Assembly (NCBI GenBank): GCA_046350295.1
Contig: JAXMAR010000067.1
Span: 1 to 29,141, forward strand
DNA from: JAXMAR01 sp046350295
Lineage (GTDB): Bacteria > Planctomycetota > Planctomycetia > Gemmatales > Gemmataceae
DNA: 29,141 bases
Direction: 5' to 3'
A program made the translations under genes and the position numbers. The notes beneath the pieces were generated by a model. The model was not told where the DNA came from, ran no database searches, and saw only the letters and a program-made list of their open reading frames with translations. How positions within the stretch are numbered: the stretch's first letter is position 1; every line of letters starts with the position of its first letter. Shown in pieces: positions 6,874-18,556 of the stretch.

Positions 6874-7914
6874 TTATTTGAGCCGCCAGCGCCGCACCGT
6901 GCGATCGTGCCCCGCCGAGATCAGGCTCCCGTCCGGATGAAACACGAGCGCCGCCACGCCGCCGTCATGCCCGCGCAAAACGTGCCGCTGCTCGCCGCTA
7001 GCCGCGTTCCAGACGCGGATGACGCCATCGGCGCCGCCCCCCGCCAGCAGGCCGCCGTCGGAAGAAAACGCGAGGGACAAGGTTTCCGTGCGGCCTGTCT
7101 TCAGGTCAACGACGCGCAGCGGCTTCCGCAGGTCCCACAGCTTGACCTCTGACTTCTCGCCGAAGCCGGCCGCCGTCGCGAACAGCGGGGCTTTCGGGGC
7201 CGCCGCCAACACCCGCACGCAGATCGCGCCGTCCGAATGGCTCTTCCCCTGCAATTCTCCGGTGATCTTCCCTGATTTCAGGCTCCAGACGCGAATGCTC
7301 GGCCGCTCCCGGCCCGCCTCGCTCATCTGGCCGACCGAGACGAGCCGGTCCCCCTCCAGAAACGCGGCGGCGGTTACCTGCTCGGAGCCGACCTCGAGGC
7401 GTCGCGCCACTTTGCCGCTCTCCGCGTCCCACAAGTGCAACAAGCTGTGCCCCGCGCTGACCACCGATCTACCATCCGGAGAGAAGGCGACAGCGTGAAC
7501 GGGCTGCCACAGCTCGATGGAAGAGAAATGCAGACGCGCCTTCCCCGCGGCGATGTCCCAGAGCAAGACATGGCCCGGATTCGCGCCCATCGGGATCGGA
7601 TGCCCCCCGCCGATGGCGAGGAGCTTCTCGTCCGGAGACAGGGCGAGCGTCTCGAAATGCAGCCGTGGCTCCTGGATCGTTTTCGCCTGCTTGCCCGTCT
7701 CGAGGTCAACTTTCCGGATCAGGCAACCCATGCCGAGCCCCTGAAAGTCCGCCCGGCCAAGAAAGAGTGTCCCCCCATCCCGGCTGAGCGCCATCCGATA
7801 GTTCGGCCTTTGCTCTCGCGCCAGACGCGTTTCCAGGTCCGTGAGCGCGTCTTTGAAGACTACCTCCCCTGGGCCCTGCAACAGCATGGAAGCGACGCAA
7901 CAGACGAGATGCAT
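6874..7914 (-). CDS. WD40-repeat protein
   Basis: The 346-residue protein contains about seven WD40 blades, with repeats such as VAFSPDGRSVVSAG...LHLWD, LAFSSDGGLLAGGGADGVIRVWN and the closing LVFHPDGSLISAGHDRTVRRW. This is enough for one propeller, which usually serves as a protein interaction platform. The first ~12 residues are hydrophobic and Cys-containing (MHLVCCVASMLLQG) and could be a short signal sequence. GAGGAA precedes the ATG at about 5 nt. It is the first gene of the minus-strand cluster and diverges from the ATP-grasp genes; the 190 bp between them show no convincing promoter. Confidence 0.88.
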   Translation of the reverse strand: MHLVCCVASMLLQGPGEVVFKDALTDLETRLAREQRPNYRMALSRDGGTLFLGRADFQGLGMGCLIRKVDLETGKQAKTIQEPRLHFETLALSPDEKLLAIGGGHPIPMGANPGHVLLWDIAAGKARLHFSSIELWQPVHAVAFSPDGRSVVSAGHSLLHLWDAESGKVARRLEVGSEQVTAAAFLEGDRLVSVGQMSEAGRERPSIRVWSLKSGKITGELQGKSHSDGAICVRVLAAAPKAPLFATAAGFGEKSEVKLWDLRKPLRVVDLKTGRTETLSLAFSSDGGLLAGGGADGVIRVWNAASGEQRHVLRGHDGGVAALVFHPDGSLISAGHDRTVRRWRLK

Positions 7915-8107
7915 GGGTTCCTCGGCGCCTGATCGGTAGTGTGATGAGTGATGACAGACTACCTATTGAATGAGACGCATCAAAGGTAGCCATCGATTGC
8001 CTTCACCACCTACCCCTCCCCCCCTGGACTTCTAGAATGCCCAACGATGGATCGACCGGTCGGCCAGGAGGGCTCCGTGCGGTTATTCAGGGATGGAACG
8101 GGTCCGC

Positions 8108-9145
8108 ATGAAGATCGGCATCACTTTCGACTTGAAGCAATCCGGGCACACCGATCCCGCGCTCCCCGACGACGCCCAGGAAGAATTCGATAGCCCGCAT
8201 ACCATCGAGGCGATCGCGGCGGTGCTGCGCGGCATGGGGCATCAGGTCGTCTTGCTGGGGGATGGGCGCGAGTTCTTGCAGAAGGTCCTGGCCGAGCCGC
8301 CGGACTTCGTCTTCAATTTCGCCGAGGGGACGGGGGTGAGCCGCAGCCGGGAAGCGCGCGTCCCCGCCGTGCTCGAGATGCTCGGCATCCCGTACACCGG
8401 AAGCGACCCGCTGACGCTGGCGGTCACCCTCGACAAGGACTGCGCCAAGCGGCTGGTCCATTCCACGGGCGTCCACGTGCCGCCGAGCCTGCTGGTCGGG
8501 CCCGGCGATCGTTCCGTCCTGGAGCGAGCGGCCCAGCTCACGTATCCGGTGGTCGTCAAGCCGGCATGGGAAGGATCGAGCAAGGGCATCCGGAATCGCT
8601 GCCTGGTTCACAGCGCGGATGAATTGCCCGCCGTCCTCGACGATTTGCAGCGCGATCAGCGCCAGCCGATCCTGGTCGAAGAATACATCGACGGCGACGA
8701 GGTCACGGTCGGCGTTTACGGGAACGAGCCTCATTCTCCCTCCCCCCTTGCGGGGGAGGGTCGGGGTGGGGGGGTGAAGATTCTGGGGATCATGCGCGTC
8801 GTGCCGCAGTTTCCGGTCGAGAAGTTCATCTACAGCCTCGAGATCAAGCGCGATTACCGCAAGCTGGTGAAGTACGAGTGCCCGGCGCCTTTGCCGGAGA
8901 AGACGGTCGCGGCGATCCGGCAAGCGACGGTCCTGTCCTATCGGGCACTGGGCTGCCGGGACATCAGCCGGGTCGATTTCCGGGTGCGGCAGGGCGTTCC
9001 CTATTTCCTCGAGGTCAATCCGCTGCCAGGGCTGAATCCGGACGACAGCGATCTGGTCATCATGGCGGGGCTGATCGGCTGGAGCTACGAGCGCCTGGTG
9101 ACGACGATCGTGAACGCGGCGCTGGAGCGCTGCGGGCTGCGCTAG
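8108..9145 (+). CDS. ATP-grasp ligase, D-Ala-D-Ala ligase-like, with inserted palindrome
   Basis: The 345-residue protein has the ATP-grasp order of D-alanine-D-alanine ligases. The N-terminal domain carries FNFAEGTG and GIPYTGSDPLTLAVTLDK; the middle has YPVVVKPAWEGSSKGI, the phosphate-binding strand-loop; the C-terminal part has DISRVDFRV and EVNPLPGLNP, the Mg-binding Glu and Asn. It should form a peptide-type bond through an acyl phosphate. It is not next to mur genes, so a cell-wall Ddl role is not supported. Residues 209-222 (HSPSPLAGEGRGGG) are encoded by a GC palindrome inserted in frame. The start at 8108 is chosen for the MKIGITF beginning; 8093 is an alternative. A homologue follows 123 bp downstream. 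Confidence 0.85.
   Translation: MKIGITFDLKQSGHTDPALPDDAQEEFDSPHTIEAIAAVLRGMGHQVVLLGDGREFLQKVLAEPPDFVFNFAEGTGVSRSREARVPAVLEMLGIPYTGSDPLTLAVTLDKDCAKRLVHSTGVHVPPSLLVGPGDRSVLERAAQLTYPVVVKPAWEGSSKGIRNRCLVHSADELPAVLDDLQRDQRQPILVEEYIDGDEVTVGVYGNEPHSPSPLAGEGRGGGVKILGIMRVVPQFPVEKFIYSLEIKRDYRKLVKYECPAPLPEKTVAAIRQATVLSYRALGCRDISRVDFRVRQGVPYFLEVNPLPGLNPDDSDLVIMAGLIGWSYERLVTTIVNAALERCGLR
8732..8773. repeat. Palindromic element inside the ATP-grasp gene
   Basis: CCCTCCCCC (8738-8746) and GGGGGAGGG (8752-8760) form a 9-bp stem around a CTTGC loop, followed by a G-rich tail to 8773. This is the type of GC palindrome that is widespread between genes in many GC-rich bacteria and often translates as SPSPLAGEG. 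Here it is in frame and adds about 14-16 residues between two conserved β-strands. Confidence 0.8.
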
Positions 9146-9152
9146 CGATCGT

Positions 9153-9236
9153 TTCGCCCAGGTTCGCAGAACCGAGGCGCTCGCGCGGGTCTGGGCGAAT
9201 TGTCAGAGGATGCGGTCCGCCCCGGTTCTGCGAACC
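9153..9236. repeat. Complex intergenic palindrome between the two ATP-grasp genes
   Basis: Arms TTCGCCCAG (9153-9161) and CTGGGCGAA (9191-9199) pair. GGTTCGCAGAACC (9161-9173) and GGTTCTGCGAACC (9224-9236) are exact reverse complements, and each is a small hairpin in its own right. The element fills most of the 123-bp gap. It is not a terminator (no U-run). Confidence 0.65.
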
Positions 9237-9268
9237 CGGGGCTAAACGTGGGAACGTCGAACTAACTC

Positions 9269-10294
9269 ATGACGCGCGTCCTCCTCCTTTACAACGAACC
9301 GCTTTTGCCCCCTGATCATCCGGACGCCGAGTCGGAGCGCAGCGTCGTCGGCGTCGCCCAGAGCATGGCGACCATCCTTTCCGACGCCGGCTTCACGCCG
9401 AAGCTCTTCAGCCTGGCGCGCGACCCGGTCCCGCTGCTGCGCGAGCTGGACGAGGATCGGCCGGACGTCGTCGTCAACCTCTTTGAAGGCAATCTCGACA
9501 ACACCGAGACGGAGTCTTACGTCTGCGGGCTTCTGGAGTGGAAAGAGGTCCCCTTCACCGGCTCGCCGATGCGGGCGCTGGCCTTGTGCCGGGCGAAGCA
9601 CCAGGCAAACAGCCTGCTGCGCGGCGGCGGGCTGCCGACGGCGCCGTCGCTCGTGGTCGATTCGCTGCCGGCGCCGCGCTGCCCGCTGACCTTTCCGGTC
9701 ATCGCCAAGCTGGCGTGCCAGGACGCCAGCGTCGGCATGGATCACAAGAGCGTCTGCTCCAATCAAGCGGAATTGACCGAGCGGCTGCGCTTCCTGCTCA
9801 AGACCTACGGGCCGCCGGTGCTGGTCGAGGAATATATTCGCGGCCGGGAGTTCAACGTCACGCTGGTGGAGATGCCGAAGCTCGCCTGCCTGCCGCCGGC
9901 CGAGATCCTGTTTCCGCCGGAGCGGCCGGGGCAGTGGTCGATCCTGACCTACAAGGGGAAGTGGGCGCCGGGGGATCCGGAATATGACGACACGCCGCCG
10001 CACTGTCCGGCGGATGTGTCGCCGCGGCTGACGAAGCGATTGAACGAGCTGGCGACGCGGGCGTTCCGGCTGCTGGGTTGCCGGGACTATGCGCGCGTCG
10101 ATTTTCGCGTGCGCGGGCAGGAGCCGTTCATCCTGGAGGTGAACCCCAACCCGGACCTCACGCCGGACGCCGGCTTCTCGCGCTGCCTCAAGGCGGCGCG
10201 CATCCGCTATCCGCAGTTCATCGTCCGGCTTGTGAAGAACGCGCTGCGACGCCGCCATGGTCCGCGGCCGACGTTTGCGATGGACGATCTCTAA
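9269..10294 (+). CDS. Second ATP-grasp ligase (D-Ala-D-Ala ligase-like)
   Basis: The 341-residue protein is a distant homologue of the preceding gene product. Matching segments are VVVNLFEGN, PFTGSP, FPVIAKLACQDASVGM (nucleotide-binding), VLVEEYIRGREFNV, the strand CRDYARVDFRV, and EVNPNPDLTPDAG with the metal-binding Glu/Asn. It should activate a carboxylate with ATP and join it to an amine. The pair of dissimilar ligases suggests two successive couplings in one pathway, or a peptide made from unusual units. The gene ends 37 bp before the AAA+ fusion gene on the same strand, so co-transcription is likely. No Shine-Dalgarno is seen before the ATG. Confidence 0.83.
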   Translation: MTRVLLLYNEPLLPPDHPDAESERSVVGVAQSMATILSDAGFTPKLFSLARDPVPLLRELDEDRPDVVVNLFEGNLDNTETESYVCGLLEWKEVPFTGSPMRALALCRAKHQANSLLRGGGLPTAPSLVVDSLPAPRCPLTFPVIAKLACQDASVGMDHKSVCSNQAELTERLRFLLKTYGPPVLVEEYIRGREFNVTLVEMPKLACLPPAEILFPPERPGQWSILTYKGKWAPGDPEYDDTPPHCPADVSPRLTKRLNELATRAFRLLGCRDYARVDFRVRGQEPFILEVNPNPDLTPDAGFSRCLKAARIRYPQFIVRLVKNALRRRHGPRPTFAMDDL

Positions 10295-10331
10295 CGTGGC
10301 GAAACCCGCCGCGCTCCCTTATCATTCGGGC

Positions 10332-13862
<3,531 letters not shown>

Positions 13863-13900
13863 GGAGCGCGGGGACCGCGGCAAAACCCGTGGAGGTCAAA

Positions 13901-14245
13901 ATGCTCGTGAGCGATAACGAAACATGGGTGATCGATACGGGCGACTGGGTCATTCGGAAAAAAGCGCGTGACGGGAAGGAATCGCTTTCCCCTTGGGAAC
14001 GACTCATCTATTGCCTTTGGGTAGCGGACTACGCGATGCGGAACGGCGGGAGTTTGGACGGCGCGAGGGAGTTCTTCGGCGACGTTTTCACGGAGGGAAA
14101 AGACCTCGCCGAACAGCTTGCTTACCCACGGACACTCAATCTCTTCTCAAAGCCGCTGCTGGGGTTTGAGAAAGCGTACCTCGATGCGTTCGACTCCGTT
14201 TGTGCGGAGATTCGGGCAGGCGAAGTGCCCGCAATCCGTAATTGA
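13901..14245 (+). CDS. Hypothetical protein, 114 residues
   Basis: I do not recognise this family. The protein begins with two short strands (ETWVIDTGDWVI), then is mostly helical with ERLIYCLWVADYAMRNGG and a C-terminal helix (GFEKAYLDAFDSVCAEI). It is soluble and mildly acidic. Its layout resembles the DMP19-like/DUF4375 group of small planctomycete proteins, but the match is only by general pattern. The ATG at 13901 is preceded by GGAGG with 5-nt spacing, which decides it over a GTG at 13889. It lies 38 bp downstream of the AAA+ fusion and could share its transcript. Confidence 0.65.
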   Translation: MLVSDNETWVIDTGDWVIRKKARDGKESLSPWERLIYCLWVADYAMRNGGSLDGAREFFGDVFTEGKDLAEQLAYPRTLNLFSKPLLGFEKAYLDAFDSVCAEIRAGEVPAIRN

Positions 14246-14280
14246 AGAGAGCGGCGGGCCGCAACGCGGTTGAGGGTAAC

Positions 14281-14997
14281 ATGTGGGTCGGTTCGTTTGG
14301 ATTCGGCGCTGATTGTTCCCCAAGTCTGAGCCGGCTTCGCTCCGGCGCCATGCTCGGCTCGATCGTGCATGCGACGGTCCAGCCGCGCTTCGACATGTTC
14401 TTCGAGGGGTGGGCCGGCAATGTCTATCAGTTGAATAATTGGGAGGGGGCTTCGGGCGCCGTCGTCTTCCTCGCCGACGCCGCTGTCGGCGCCTTTTACG
14501 ACGTTCATAGCCGATACCCGACCGCATGGCTCCTGGGGAACCAGGGCTTTTTTCTCCGAGGCATGCCGGCGGATCTCAGGGCGATTGTGGAGCGGATGGT
14601 GTTTTCCTACCTCCGGCGCGAGGTGGACGGCAGAGTCGCGCCAGTGACGACAGCGGTGTTCTGGTCCGCCGGCGAAACGCTGGCCGCCGCGGTTCCGTGG
14701 GAGGAGTTCATGGAGGAGGGCGGGCACATTTTGCGCACACACCTCCTGGACCGCGCGGCGGCGCTGGCCGAGTGGGCGGAGGGATACGGGATGACGGCAG
14801 ACGAGGTCGCCTTTGCCGAGCACGTCTTCGAGCGCAAGCAGGGCGCGAAATCGGCGTGGCTCGACCTGACCGAGGACGAGGCGAGGTGGTTGGAGGCGCG
14901 GGCCGCAAAGCCGGGAGGCATGAAACAGTGTCGCAAGTCGTTCGCGGAGATCGGTATTCTTGTGCCGTGTATGGAGCATGGTATGGGTCGGCCCTGA
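14281..14997 (+). CDS. Hypothetical protein, 238 residues
   Basis: I do not recognise a family. The protein lacks a signal peptide. It has a hydrophobic, Gly/Ala-rich first half (SGAVVFLADAAVGAFYDVHSR) and a helical, Glu/Arg-rich second half (TADEVAFAEHVFERKQG, TEDEARWLEARAAK). It could be a soluble α/β protein with a C-terminal helical bundle. The ATG at 14281 follows GAGGGT closely; a TTG at 14242 would overlap the preceding gene's end and add 13 basic residues. Codon usage is less GC3-rich at the 5' end than in neighbouring genes. It precedes the VapBC pair. Confidence 0.6.
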   Translation: MWVGSFGFGADCSPSLSRLRSGAMLGSIVHATVQPRFDMFFEGWAGNVYQLNNWEGASGAVVFLADAAVGAFYDVHSRYPTAWLLGNQGFFLRGMPADLRAIVERMVFSYLRREVDGRVAPVTTAVFWSAGETLAAAVPWEEFMEEGGHILRTHLLDRAAALAEWAEGYGMTADEVAFAEHVFERKQGAKSAWLDLTEDEARWLEARAAKPGGMKQCRKSFAEIGILVPCMEHGMGRP

Positions 14998-15143
14998 CGC
15001 GGTGAGATGTGGGGCTCCGGCGAGGCGCGGCGCGTCGGCGAGATGCGGCGGCGTGGAATGCTCGCCTGGATCAAAGCCGTTGAAGAGCCGGCCTGCGTTG
15101 CGACGAGTCGGGCGCAGTGATAAGATCACCCCGGAGGCGAACC

Positions 15144-15401
15144 ATGGACGCGATTCAATTCAATGCCATTGTGAGCGAGGAGCAGGTGATCCGTCCGCCT
15201 GCCGGCGTTTCTCTGCCTGAAGGGGAGATTGAAGTCACCGTGCGGCGCCGAGAGGCCGCTGCCTCGGAGCCAGGCGATCTCGCCGCGACGCGAAGTTGGC
15301 TCCTGGCCCTGGCCGCGGCAGCCGAGCAAGCCGCGCCTGATTTGCCGGCCGACCTTGCTGAGAACCATGATCACTACGCGCACGGGAAGCCGCGCTCATG
15401 A
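15144..15401 (+). CDS. vapB: Probable VapB-type antitoxin
   Basis: The 85-residue protein begins with an AbrB/SpoVT-like strand pattern (MDAIQFNAIVSEEQVIRPP, then GEIEVTVRR), typical of VapB-type DNA-binding antitoxins. It ends in the short tail NHDHYAHGKPR, a common ending in planctomycete VapB proteins. It should bind its own promoter as a dimer and block the PIN toxin with its C-terminus. It overlaps vapC by 4 nt (ATGA). GGAGG lies before the ATG at 15144; the longer frame from 15117 adds nine Arg-rich residues. Confidence 0.8.
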   Translation: MDAIQFNAIVSEEQVIRPPAGVSLPEGEIEVTVRRREAAASEPGDLAATRSWLLALAAAAEQAAPDLPADLAENHDHYAHGKPRS

Positions 15402-15802
15402 GCGAGGTCTTCGCGGATAGCTTCTGTTACATTGCGCTGCTCAATCCCAAGGACCGATTCCACACGGCCGCGTTGCAGGCGACGGCGTCCCTGCAAACGC
15501 GCATCGTTACGACGGGCTGGGTCTTGATGGAAGTCGTTGATGCGCTTTCCGCCCCGGTCATCCGCCAGCATACCTTTCGCTTCTTGAACCAGATCAGCAC
15601 GGATGCGAACACGACAATCATCATGGACAGCTCCCCCTGGCATACGCTCGGCCTAGCGCTTTATGGCGACCGCCACGACAAGGACTGGTCTCTCACCGAT
15701 TGCATCAGTTTTGTCATCATGGCCGAGCGCTGCATCGCGGAAGCGCTGACGGGCGACCATCATTTTGCCCAGGCGGGGTTCCGGCCTTTGCTCCAGGGTT
15801 GA
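15398..15802 (+). CDS. vapC: PIN-domain toxin, VapC-type ribonuclease
   Basis: The 134-residue protein is one PIN domain, close to the usual VapC length. The four acidic residues expected for Mg-dependent RNase activity are visible: Asp7 (FADSF), Glu45 (LMEVVDAL), Asp101 (SLTDCISF) and Asp120 (TGDHHF). VapC toxins cut tRNA or rRNA when their antitoxin is degraded. The start codon overlaps the vapB stop by 4 nt, showing translational coupling. All catalytic residues are intact, so it is likely functional. The module stands 43 bp before the WD40 gene. Confidence 0.87.
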   Translation: MSEVFADSFCYIALLNPKDRFHTAALQATASLQTRIVTTGWVLMEVVDALSAPVIRQHTFRFLNQISTDANTTIIMDSSPWHTLGLALYGDRHDKDWSLTDCISFVIMAERCIAEALTGDHHFAQAGFRPLLQG

Positions 15803-15844
15803 AGCTCGATACTTGCGGCGCACAGCAACAAGGGAGCAAATCCG

Positions 15845-16882
15845 ATGATCCTCCATCCGTCTGCCCTCCTCCTGGTCGTGCTGGCCGGCCCCGCGCTCTT
15901 CGCCGGCGATCCGGAGCCGCGCAAGCTCGCCGGGCACAAGGGCTCCGTGCTGGGCGTCGCCTTCTCCCCGGACGGCAGGACGCTGGCGAGCTGCAGCCGG
16001 GACAAGACCATCAAGATCTGGGACGCGACTTCCGGTGAACTGAAGCGGACGCTGATCGAGCACAGCGCGGATGTCTACCACGTCGCCTTCTCCAAGACAG
16101 GCGCCTGGTTCGCCAGCTGCGGGCGGGACAAGACGATTCGGCTCTGGGATGGCCGGTCGTTCAAGCCGGTCCGGACGCTGGAGGGGCACACGGACATCGT
16201 GCGCTGGGTCGATTTCGCTCCGGACGAGAAGACGCTGGCGAGCGGCGGCGTCGATCAGACGGTGCGGCTCTGGGACACGGCGAGCGGCGAGCTGAAGCGG
16301 ACGCTCAAGGGGCATACCAAGCGCGTGATGGCGGTGGCGTTCGCGCGGGACGGGAGCACGCTGGCGAGCGCCAGCTCCGACGGGACGGCGCGGCTCTGGG
16401 ACGCGCGGAGCGGCGAATTGAAGCGCGTCCTCGAAGGGCACAAGGGGGGGCTGGAGTGCATCGCCTTCTCACCCAACGGCAAGCTGCTGGCCAGCAGCAG
16501 CCAGGACGCGACCGTGCGCCTCTGGGACGTGGAGACCGGGAAGACGCTGCACGTGATGAAGGGGCACACGCTGGAGATCGACTCGGTCGCGTTTTCCCCC
16601 GACGGCAAGACCGTGGCCAGCGGCTGCAAGGACACGACCATCAAGCTCTGGGACGCCGAAACCGGCAAGCTGCGCCGCACGCTCACCGGGCCAAAGAATC
16701 GGCTCGAGTCGCTCGCCTTCTCGCCCGACGGCGCCGTGCTGGCAAGCGGCAGCGGCGGGCCGGAGGCGCTGGTGTGGCTGTGGCCGATGAGGGCGGGGAA
16801 GTCCGGGCCCAGATCTTTTTCACCGAAGAACGGAGGACGTGCTTCGAAAAGTCGCGGACTTGCTCGAGTTCGAGTATCTTGA
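15845..16882 (+). CDS. Secreted seven-repeat WD40 protein
   Basis: The 345-residue protein has a signal peptide (about residues 1-20, ending LFAGD). Seven regular WD40 repeats follow, each about 42 residues, with G-H...VAFSPDG...LAS...D-x-T-(I/V)-(K/R)-(I/L)-W-D. This is one complete propeller, probably exported and used for protein binding. The seventh blade closes at VWLWPM (about residue 318). The last ~27 residues are Ser/Arg/Gly-rich, unlike the repeats, and overlap a different small ORF in another frame, so the true C-terminus may have been altered by a frameshift. The nearly identical repeats make internal recombination possible. Confidence 0.9.
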   Translation: MILHPSALLLVVLAGPALFAGDPEPRKLAGHKGSVLGVAFSPDGRTLASCSRDKTIKIWDATSGELKRTLIEHSADVYHVAFSKTGAWFASCGRDKTIRLWDGRSFKPVRTLEGHTDIVRWVDFAPDEKTLASGGVDQTVRLWDTASGELKRTLKGHTKRVMAVAFARDGSTLASASSDGTARLWDARSGELKRVLEGHKGGLECIAFSPNGKLLASSSQDATVRLWDVETGKTLHVMKGHTLEIDSVAFSPDGKTVASGCKDTTIKLWDAETGKLRRTLTGPKNRLESLAFSPDGAVLASGSGGPEALVWLWPMRAGKSGPRSFSPKNGGRASKSRGLARVRVS

Positions 16883-16988
16883 GCAGATGATTCGCGAACT
16901 TTCGGAGGCGAGACTCGACACTTCCGAGCGCGAAGTCGCCTGGTATCAGTCCTTCGTGAAACGGCTCGGGAATCCGAAGCGTGTTTGA
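16839..16988 (+). CDS. Possible small protein, 49 residues
   Basis: A frame different from the WD40 gene's reads as a coherent, helix-forming, amphipathic sequence (VADLLEFEYLEQMIRELSE, then REVAWYQSFVKRLGNP). It runs to a stop 22 bp before the ATG of the guanylyltransferase gene. A GTG at 16839 with GGAGG close upstream could start it, although the spacing is short; the frame stays open further upstream. It may be a genuine small gene or the 3' remnant of a longer one that was joined to the WD40 gene. I recognise no family. Confidence 0.35.
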   Translation: MLRKVADLLEFEYLEQMIRELSEARLDTSEREVAWYQSFVKRLGNPKRV

Positions 16989-17010
16989 AGCCAGGCAGAG
17001 GGATCGTCTC

Positions 17011-18090
17011 ATGCTCCACGCGTTGATCATGGCGGGCGGCGGCGGGACGCGGTTCTGGCCGCGGAGCCGGCAGAAGAAGCCAAAGCAGTTCCTGACGCTG
17101 ACGGGGGAGCGCACGCTCCTCCAGCAGGCGCTCGACCGGATCGAGGCGGTCGTGCCGGCGGCGAAGACGTGGATCATCACGTCGACGGCGCACGAGGAGG
17201 AGGTGCGGCGCGAGACGCCGGGCCTTCTCGGCGATCACATCATCGGCGAGCCGTGCGGGCGGGACACCGCGGTCTGCATCGGCCTGGGGGCGGCGCTGAT
17301 CGAGCGCGAGGACCCCGACGCGGTGATGGTCGTCATGCCGGCGGACCATGTCATCGAGCCGGCGCAGGAGTTCCGCCGGGCGGTACACGTCGCGGAGCAG
17401 ATGGCGCGCGAGCATCCCAAGGCGCTGGTCACGCTCGGCATCCCGCCGACGTATCCGGCAACGGGCTACGGCTACATCCATCGGGGCAAGCTCCAAGAGC
17501 AGCGGCAGGGAATCAACGTCTTCGCGGTGCGGGCGTTCCGGGAGAAACCGGGCGTCGAGGTGGCGGAGCAGATGGTGGCGAGCGGAGAGTACTTCTGGAA
17601 CTGCGGTATCTTCTGCTGGAAGATCGGGGCGGTGCTCGGGCAACTCGAAAGCCAGCAGCCGGAGCTGGCGGCGGCGGCGCGGCGGATCGCGGCGGCGTGG
17701 GACGGACCCGAGCGGCTGGAAGTCTTGAGCCGGGAGTACGAAAAGTTGCCGCGGGTGAGCATCGATTACGCGGTGATGGAGCGGGCGCCGGAGGTGATCG
17801 CGGTCGAGGCGCCGTATCAGTGGGATGACGTCGGCAGCTGGCTGGCGCTCGAGCGCTTGCATCCGCAGGACGCGAATGGAAACACGGTGCTGGCGAACCA
17901 CGTCGGCCTGCACACGCGCGGCTGCGTCATCGTCGGGGCGAGCGATCGCCTGATCGCGACCCTGGGGGTCGACAACCTGCTCATCATTCAGGATGGGGAC
18001 GCGATCCTCGTGGCTGATCGCCGCGAGGAGGGGACGATCAAGCAGTTGGTGGAACTGATGAAGAAGAAGGGGTTGGAGAAGTATCTGTGA
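17011..18090 (+). CDS. manC: Mannose-1-phosphate guanylyltransferase
   Basis: The 359-residue enzyme should form GDP-mannose from GTP and mannose-1-phosphate, for glycans and capsule or O-antigen sugars. The nucleotidyltransferase signature is at the start (LIMAGGGGTRFWPRSR, then KPKQFL), with MPADHVI, FREKP, WNCGIFCWK and YQWDDVGSW further on, all typical of the family. It ends at the left-handed helix region and lacks the phosphomannose isomerase domain of bifunctional ManC/AlgA. The ATG at 17011 was chosen because the signature must lie at the N-terminus. It overlaps the RuvX gene by 4 nt. Specificity for mannose rather than another hexose is by family resemblance. Confidence 0.88.
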   Translation: MLHALIMAGGGGTRFWPRSRQKKPKQFLTLTGERTLLQQALDRIEAVVPAAKTWIITSTAHEEEVRRETPGLLGDHIIGEPCGRDTAVCIGLGAALIEREDPDAVMVVMPADHVIEPAQEFRRAVHVAEQMAREHPKALVTLGIPPTYPATGYGYIHRGKLQEQRQGINVFAVRAFREKPGVEVAEQMVASGEYFWNCGIFCWKIGAVLGQLESQQPELAAAARRIAAAWDGPERLEVLSREYEKLPRVSIDYAVMERAPEVIAVEAPYQWDDVGSWLALERLHPQDANGNTVLANHVGLHTRGCVIVGASDRLIATLGVDNLLIIQDGDAILVADRREEGTIKQLVELMKKKGLEKYL

Positions 18091-18521
18091 GCACGCGGGT
18101 GCTGGCGATCGACTTTGGACGCAAGCGGCTCGGCCTGGCGATCAGCGACCCGGAGCGGAAGATCGCGTCGCCGCTGGCGAATTACACGCGCACGAGCCGG
18201 GGGGCGGACCTCGCCTATCTCAAGAAGGTGATCGCGGCGGAGGAGCCGGGGACGCTCTTGATCGGCCTGGCGCTGCACAACAGCGGGGCGGAGAGCGAGC
18301 TATCGAAGGCGGCGCGGGCGTTCGGCAAGTGGCTCGGTGAGGAGACGGAGCTGCCGGTCTGCTTCTGGGACGAGCGTTACAGTTCGGTGATGGCGGAGAA
18401 GGAGCTATGGCAGGCGGGGCTGACGCACCGGCGGCGGAAGGAGCGGCGCGACATGGTGGCGGCGCAGATGGTGCTGGAGGCGTGGCTGGAGGCTGGGTGT
18501 CCGGCGGGGCGGGAGGAGTGA
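18087..18521 (+). CDS. ruvX: Putative pre-16S rRNA nuclease / Holliday junction resolvase homologue (YqgF)
   Basis: The 144-residue protein has the RNase H-like fold of YqgF/RuvX. The first strand carries the metal-binding Asp9 (VLAIDFGRKRLGLAISD), followed by LLIGLALHNSG, the WDERYSS motif and a C-terminal RRDMVAAQMVLEAWL with the last acidic residue. In Escherichia coli YqgF is needed for processing 16S rRNA 5' ends, and it may also resolve DNA junctions. It starts with GTG overlapping the manC stop (GTGA), so the two are translationally coupled. The length is normal for the family. Confidence 0.9.
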   Translation: MSTRVLAIDFGRKRLGLAISDPERKIASPLANYTRTSRGADLAYLKKVIAAEEPGTLLIGLALHNSGAESELSKAARAFGKWLGEETELPVCFWDERYSSVMAEKELWQAGLTHRRRKERRDMVAAQMVLEAWLEAGCPAGREE

Positions 18522-18556
18522 AGCGGCTGCCGCAGAGCGCCTACCGCGGAGCGCGC

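Noticed and set aside
8108..10294. Annotation as housekeeping D-alanine-D-alanine ligase
   Set aside because: Two dissimilar copies with no mur or division genes nearby; only the general ATP-grasp ligase class is supported.
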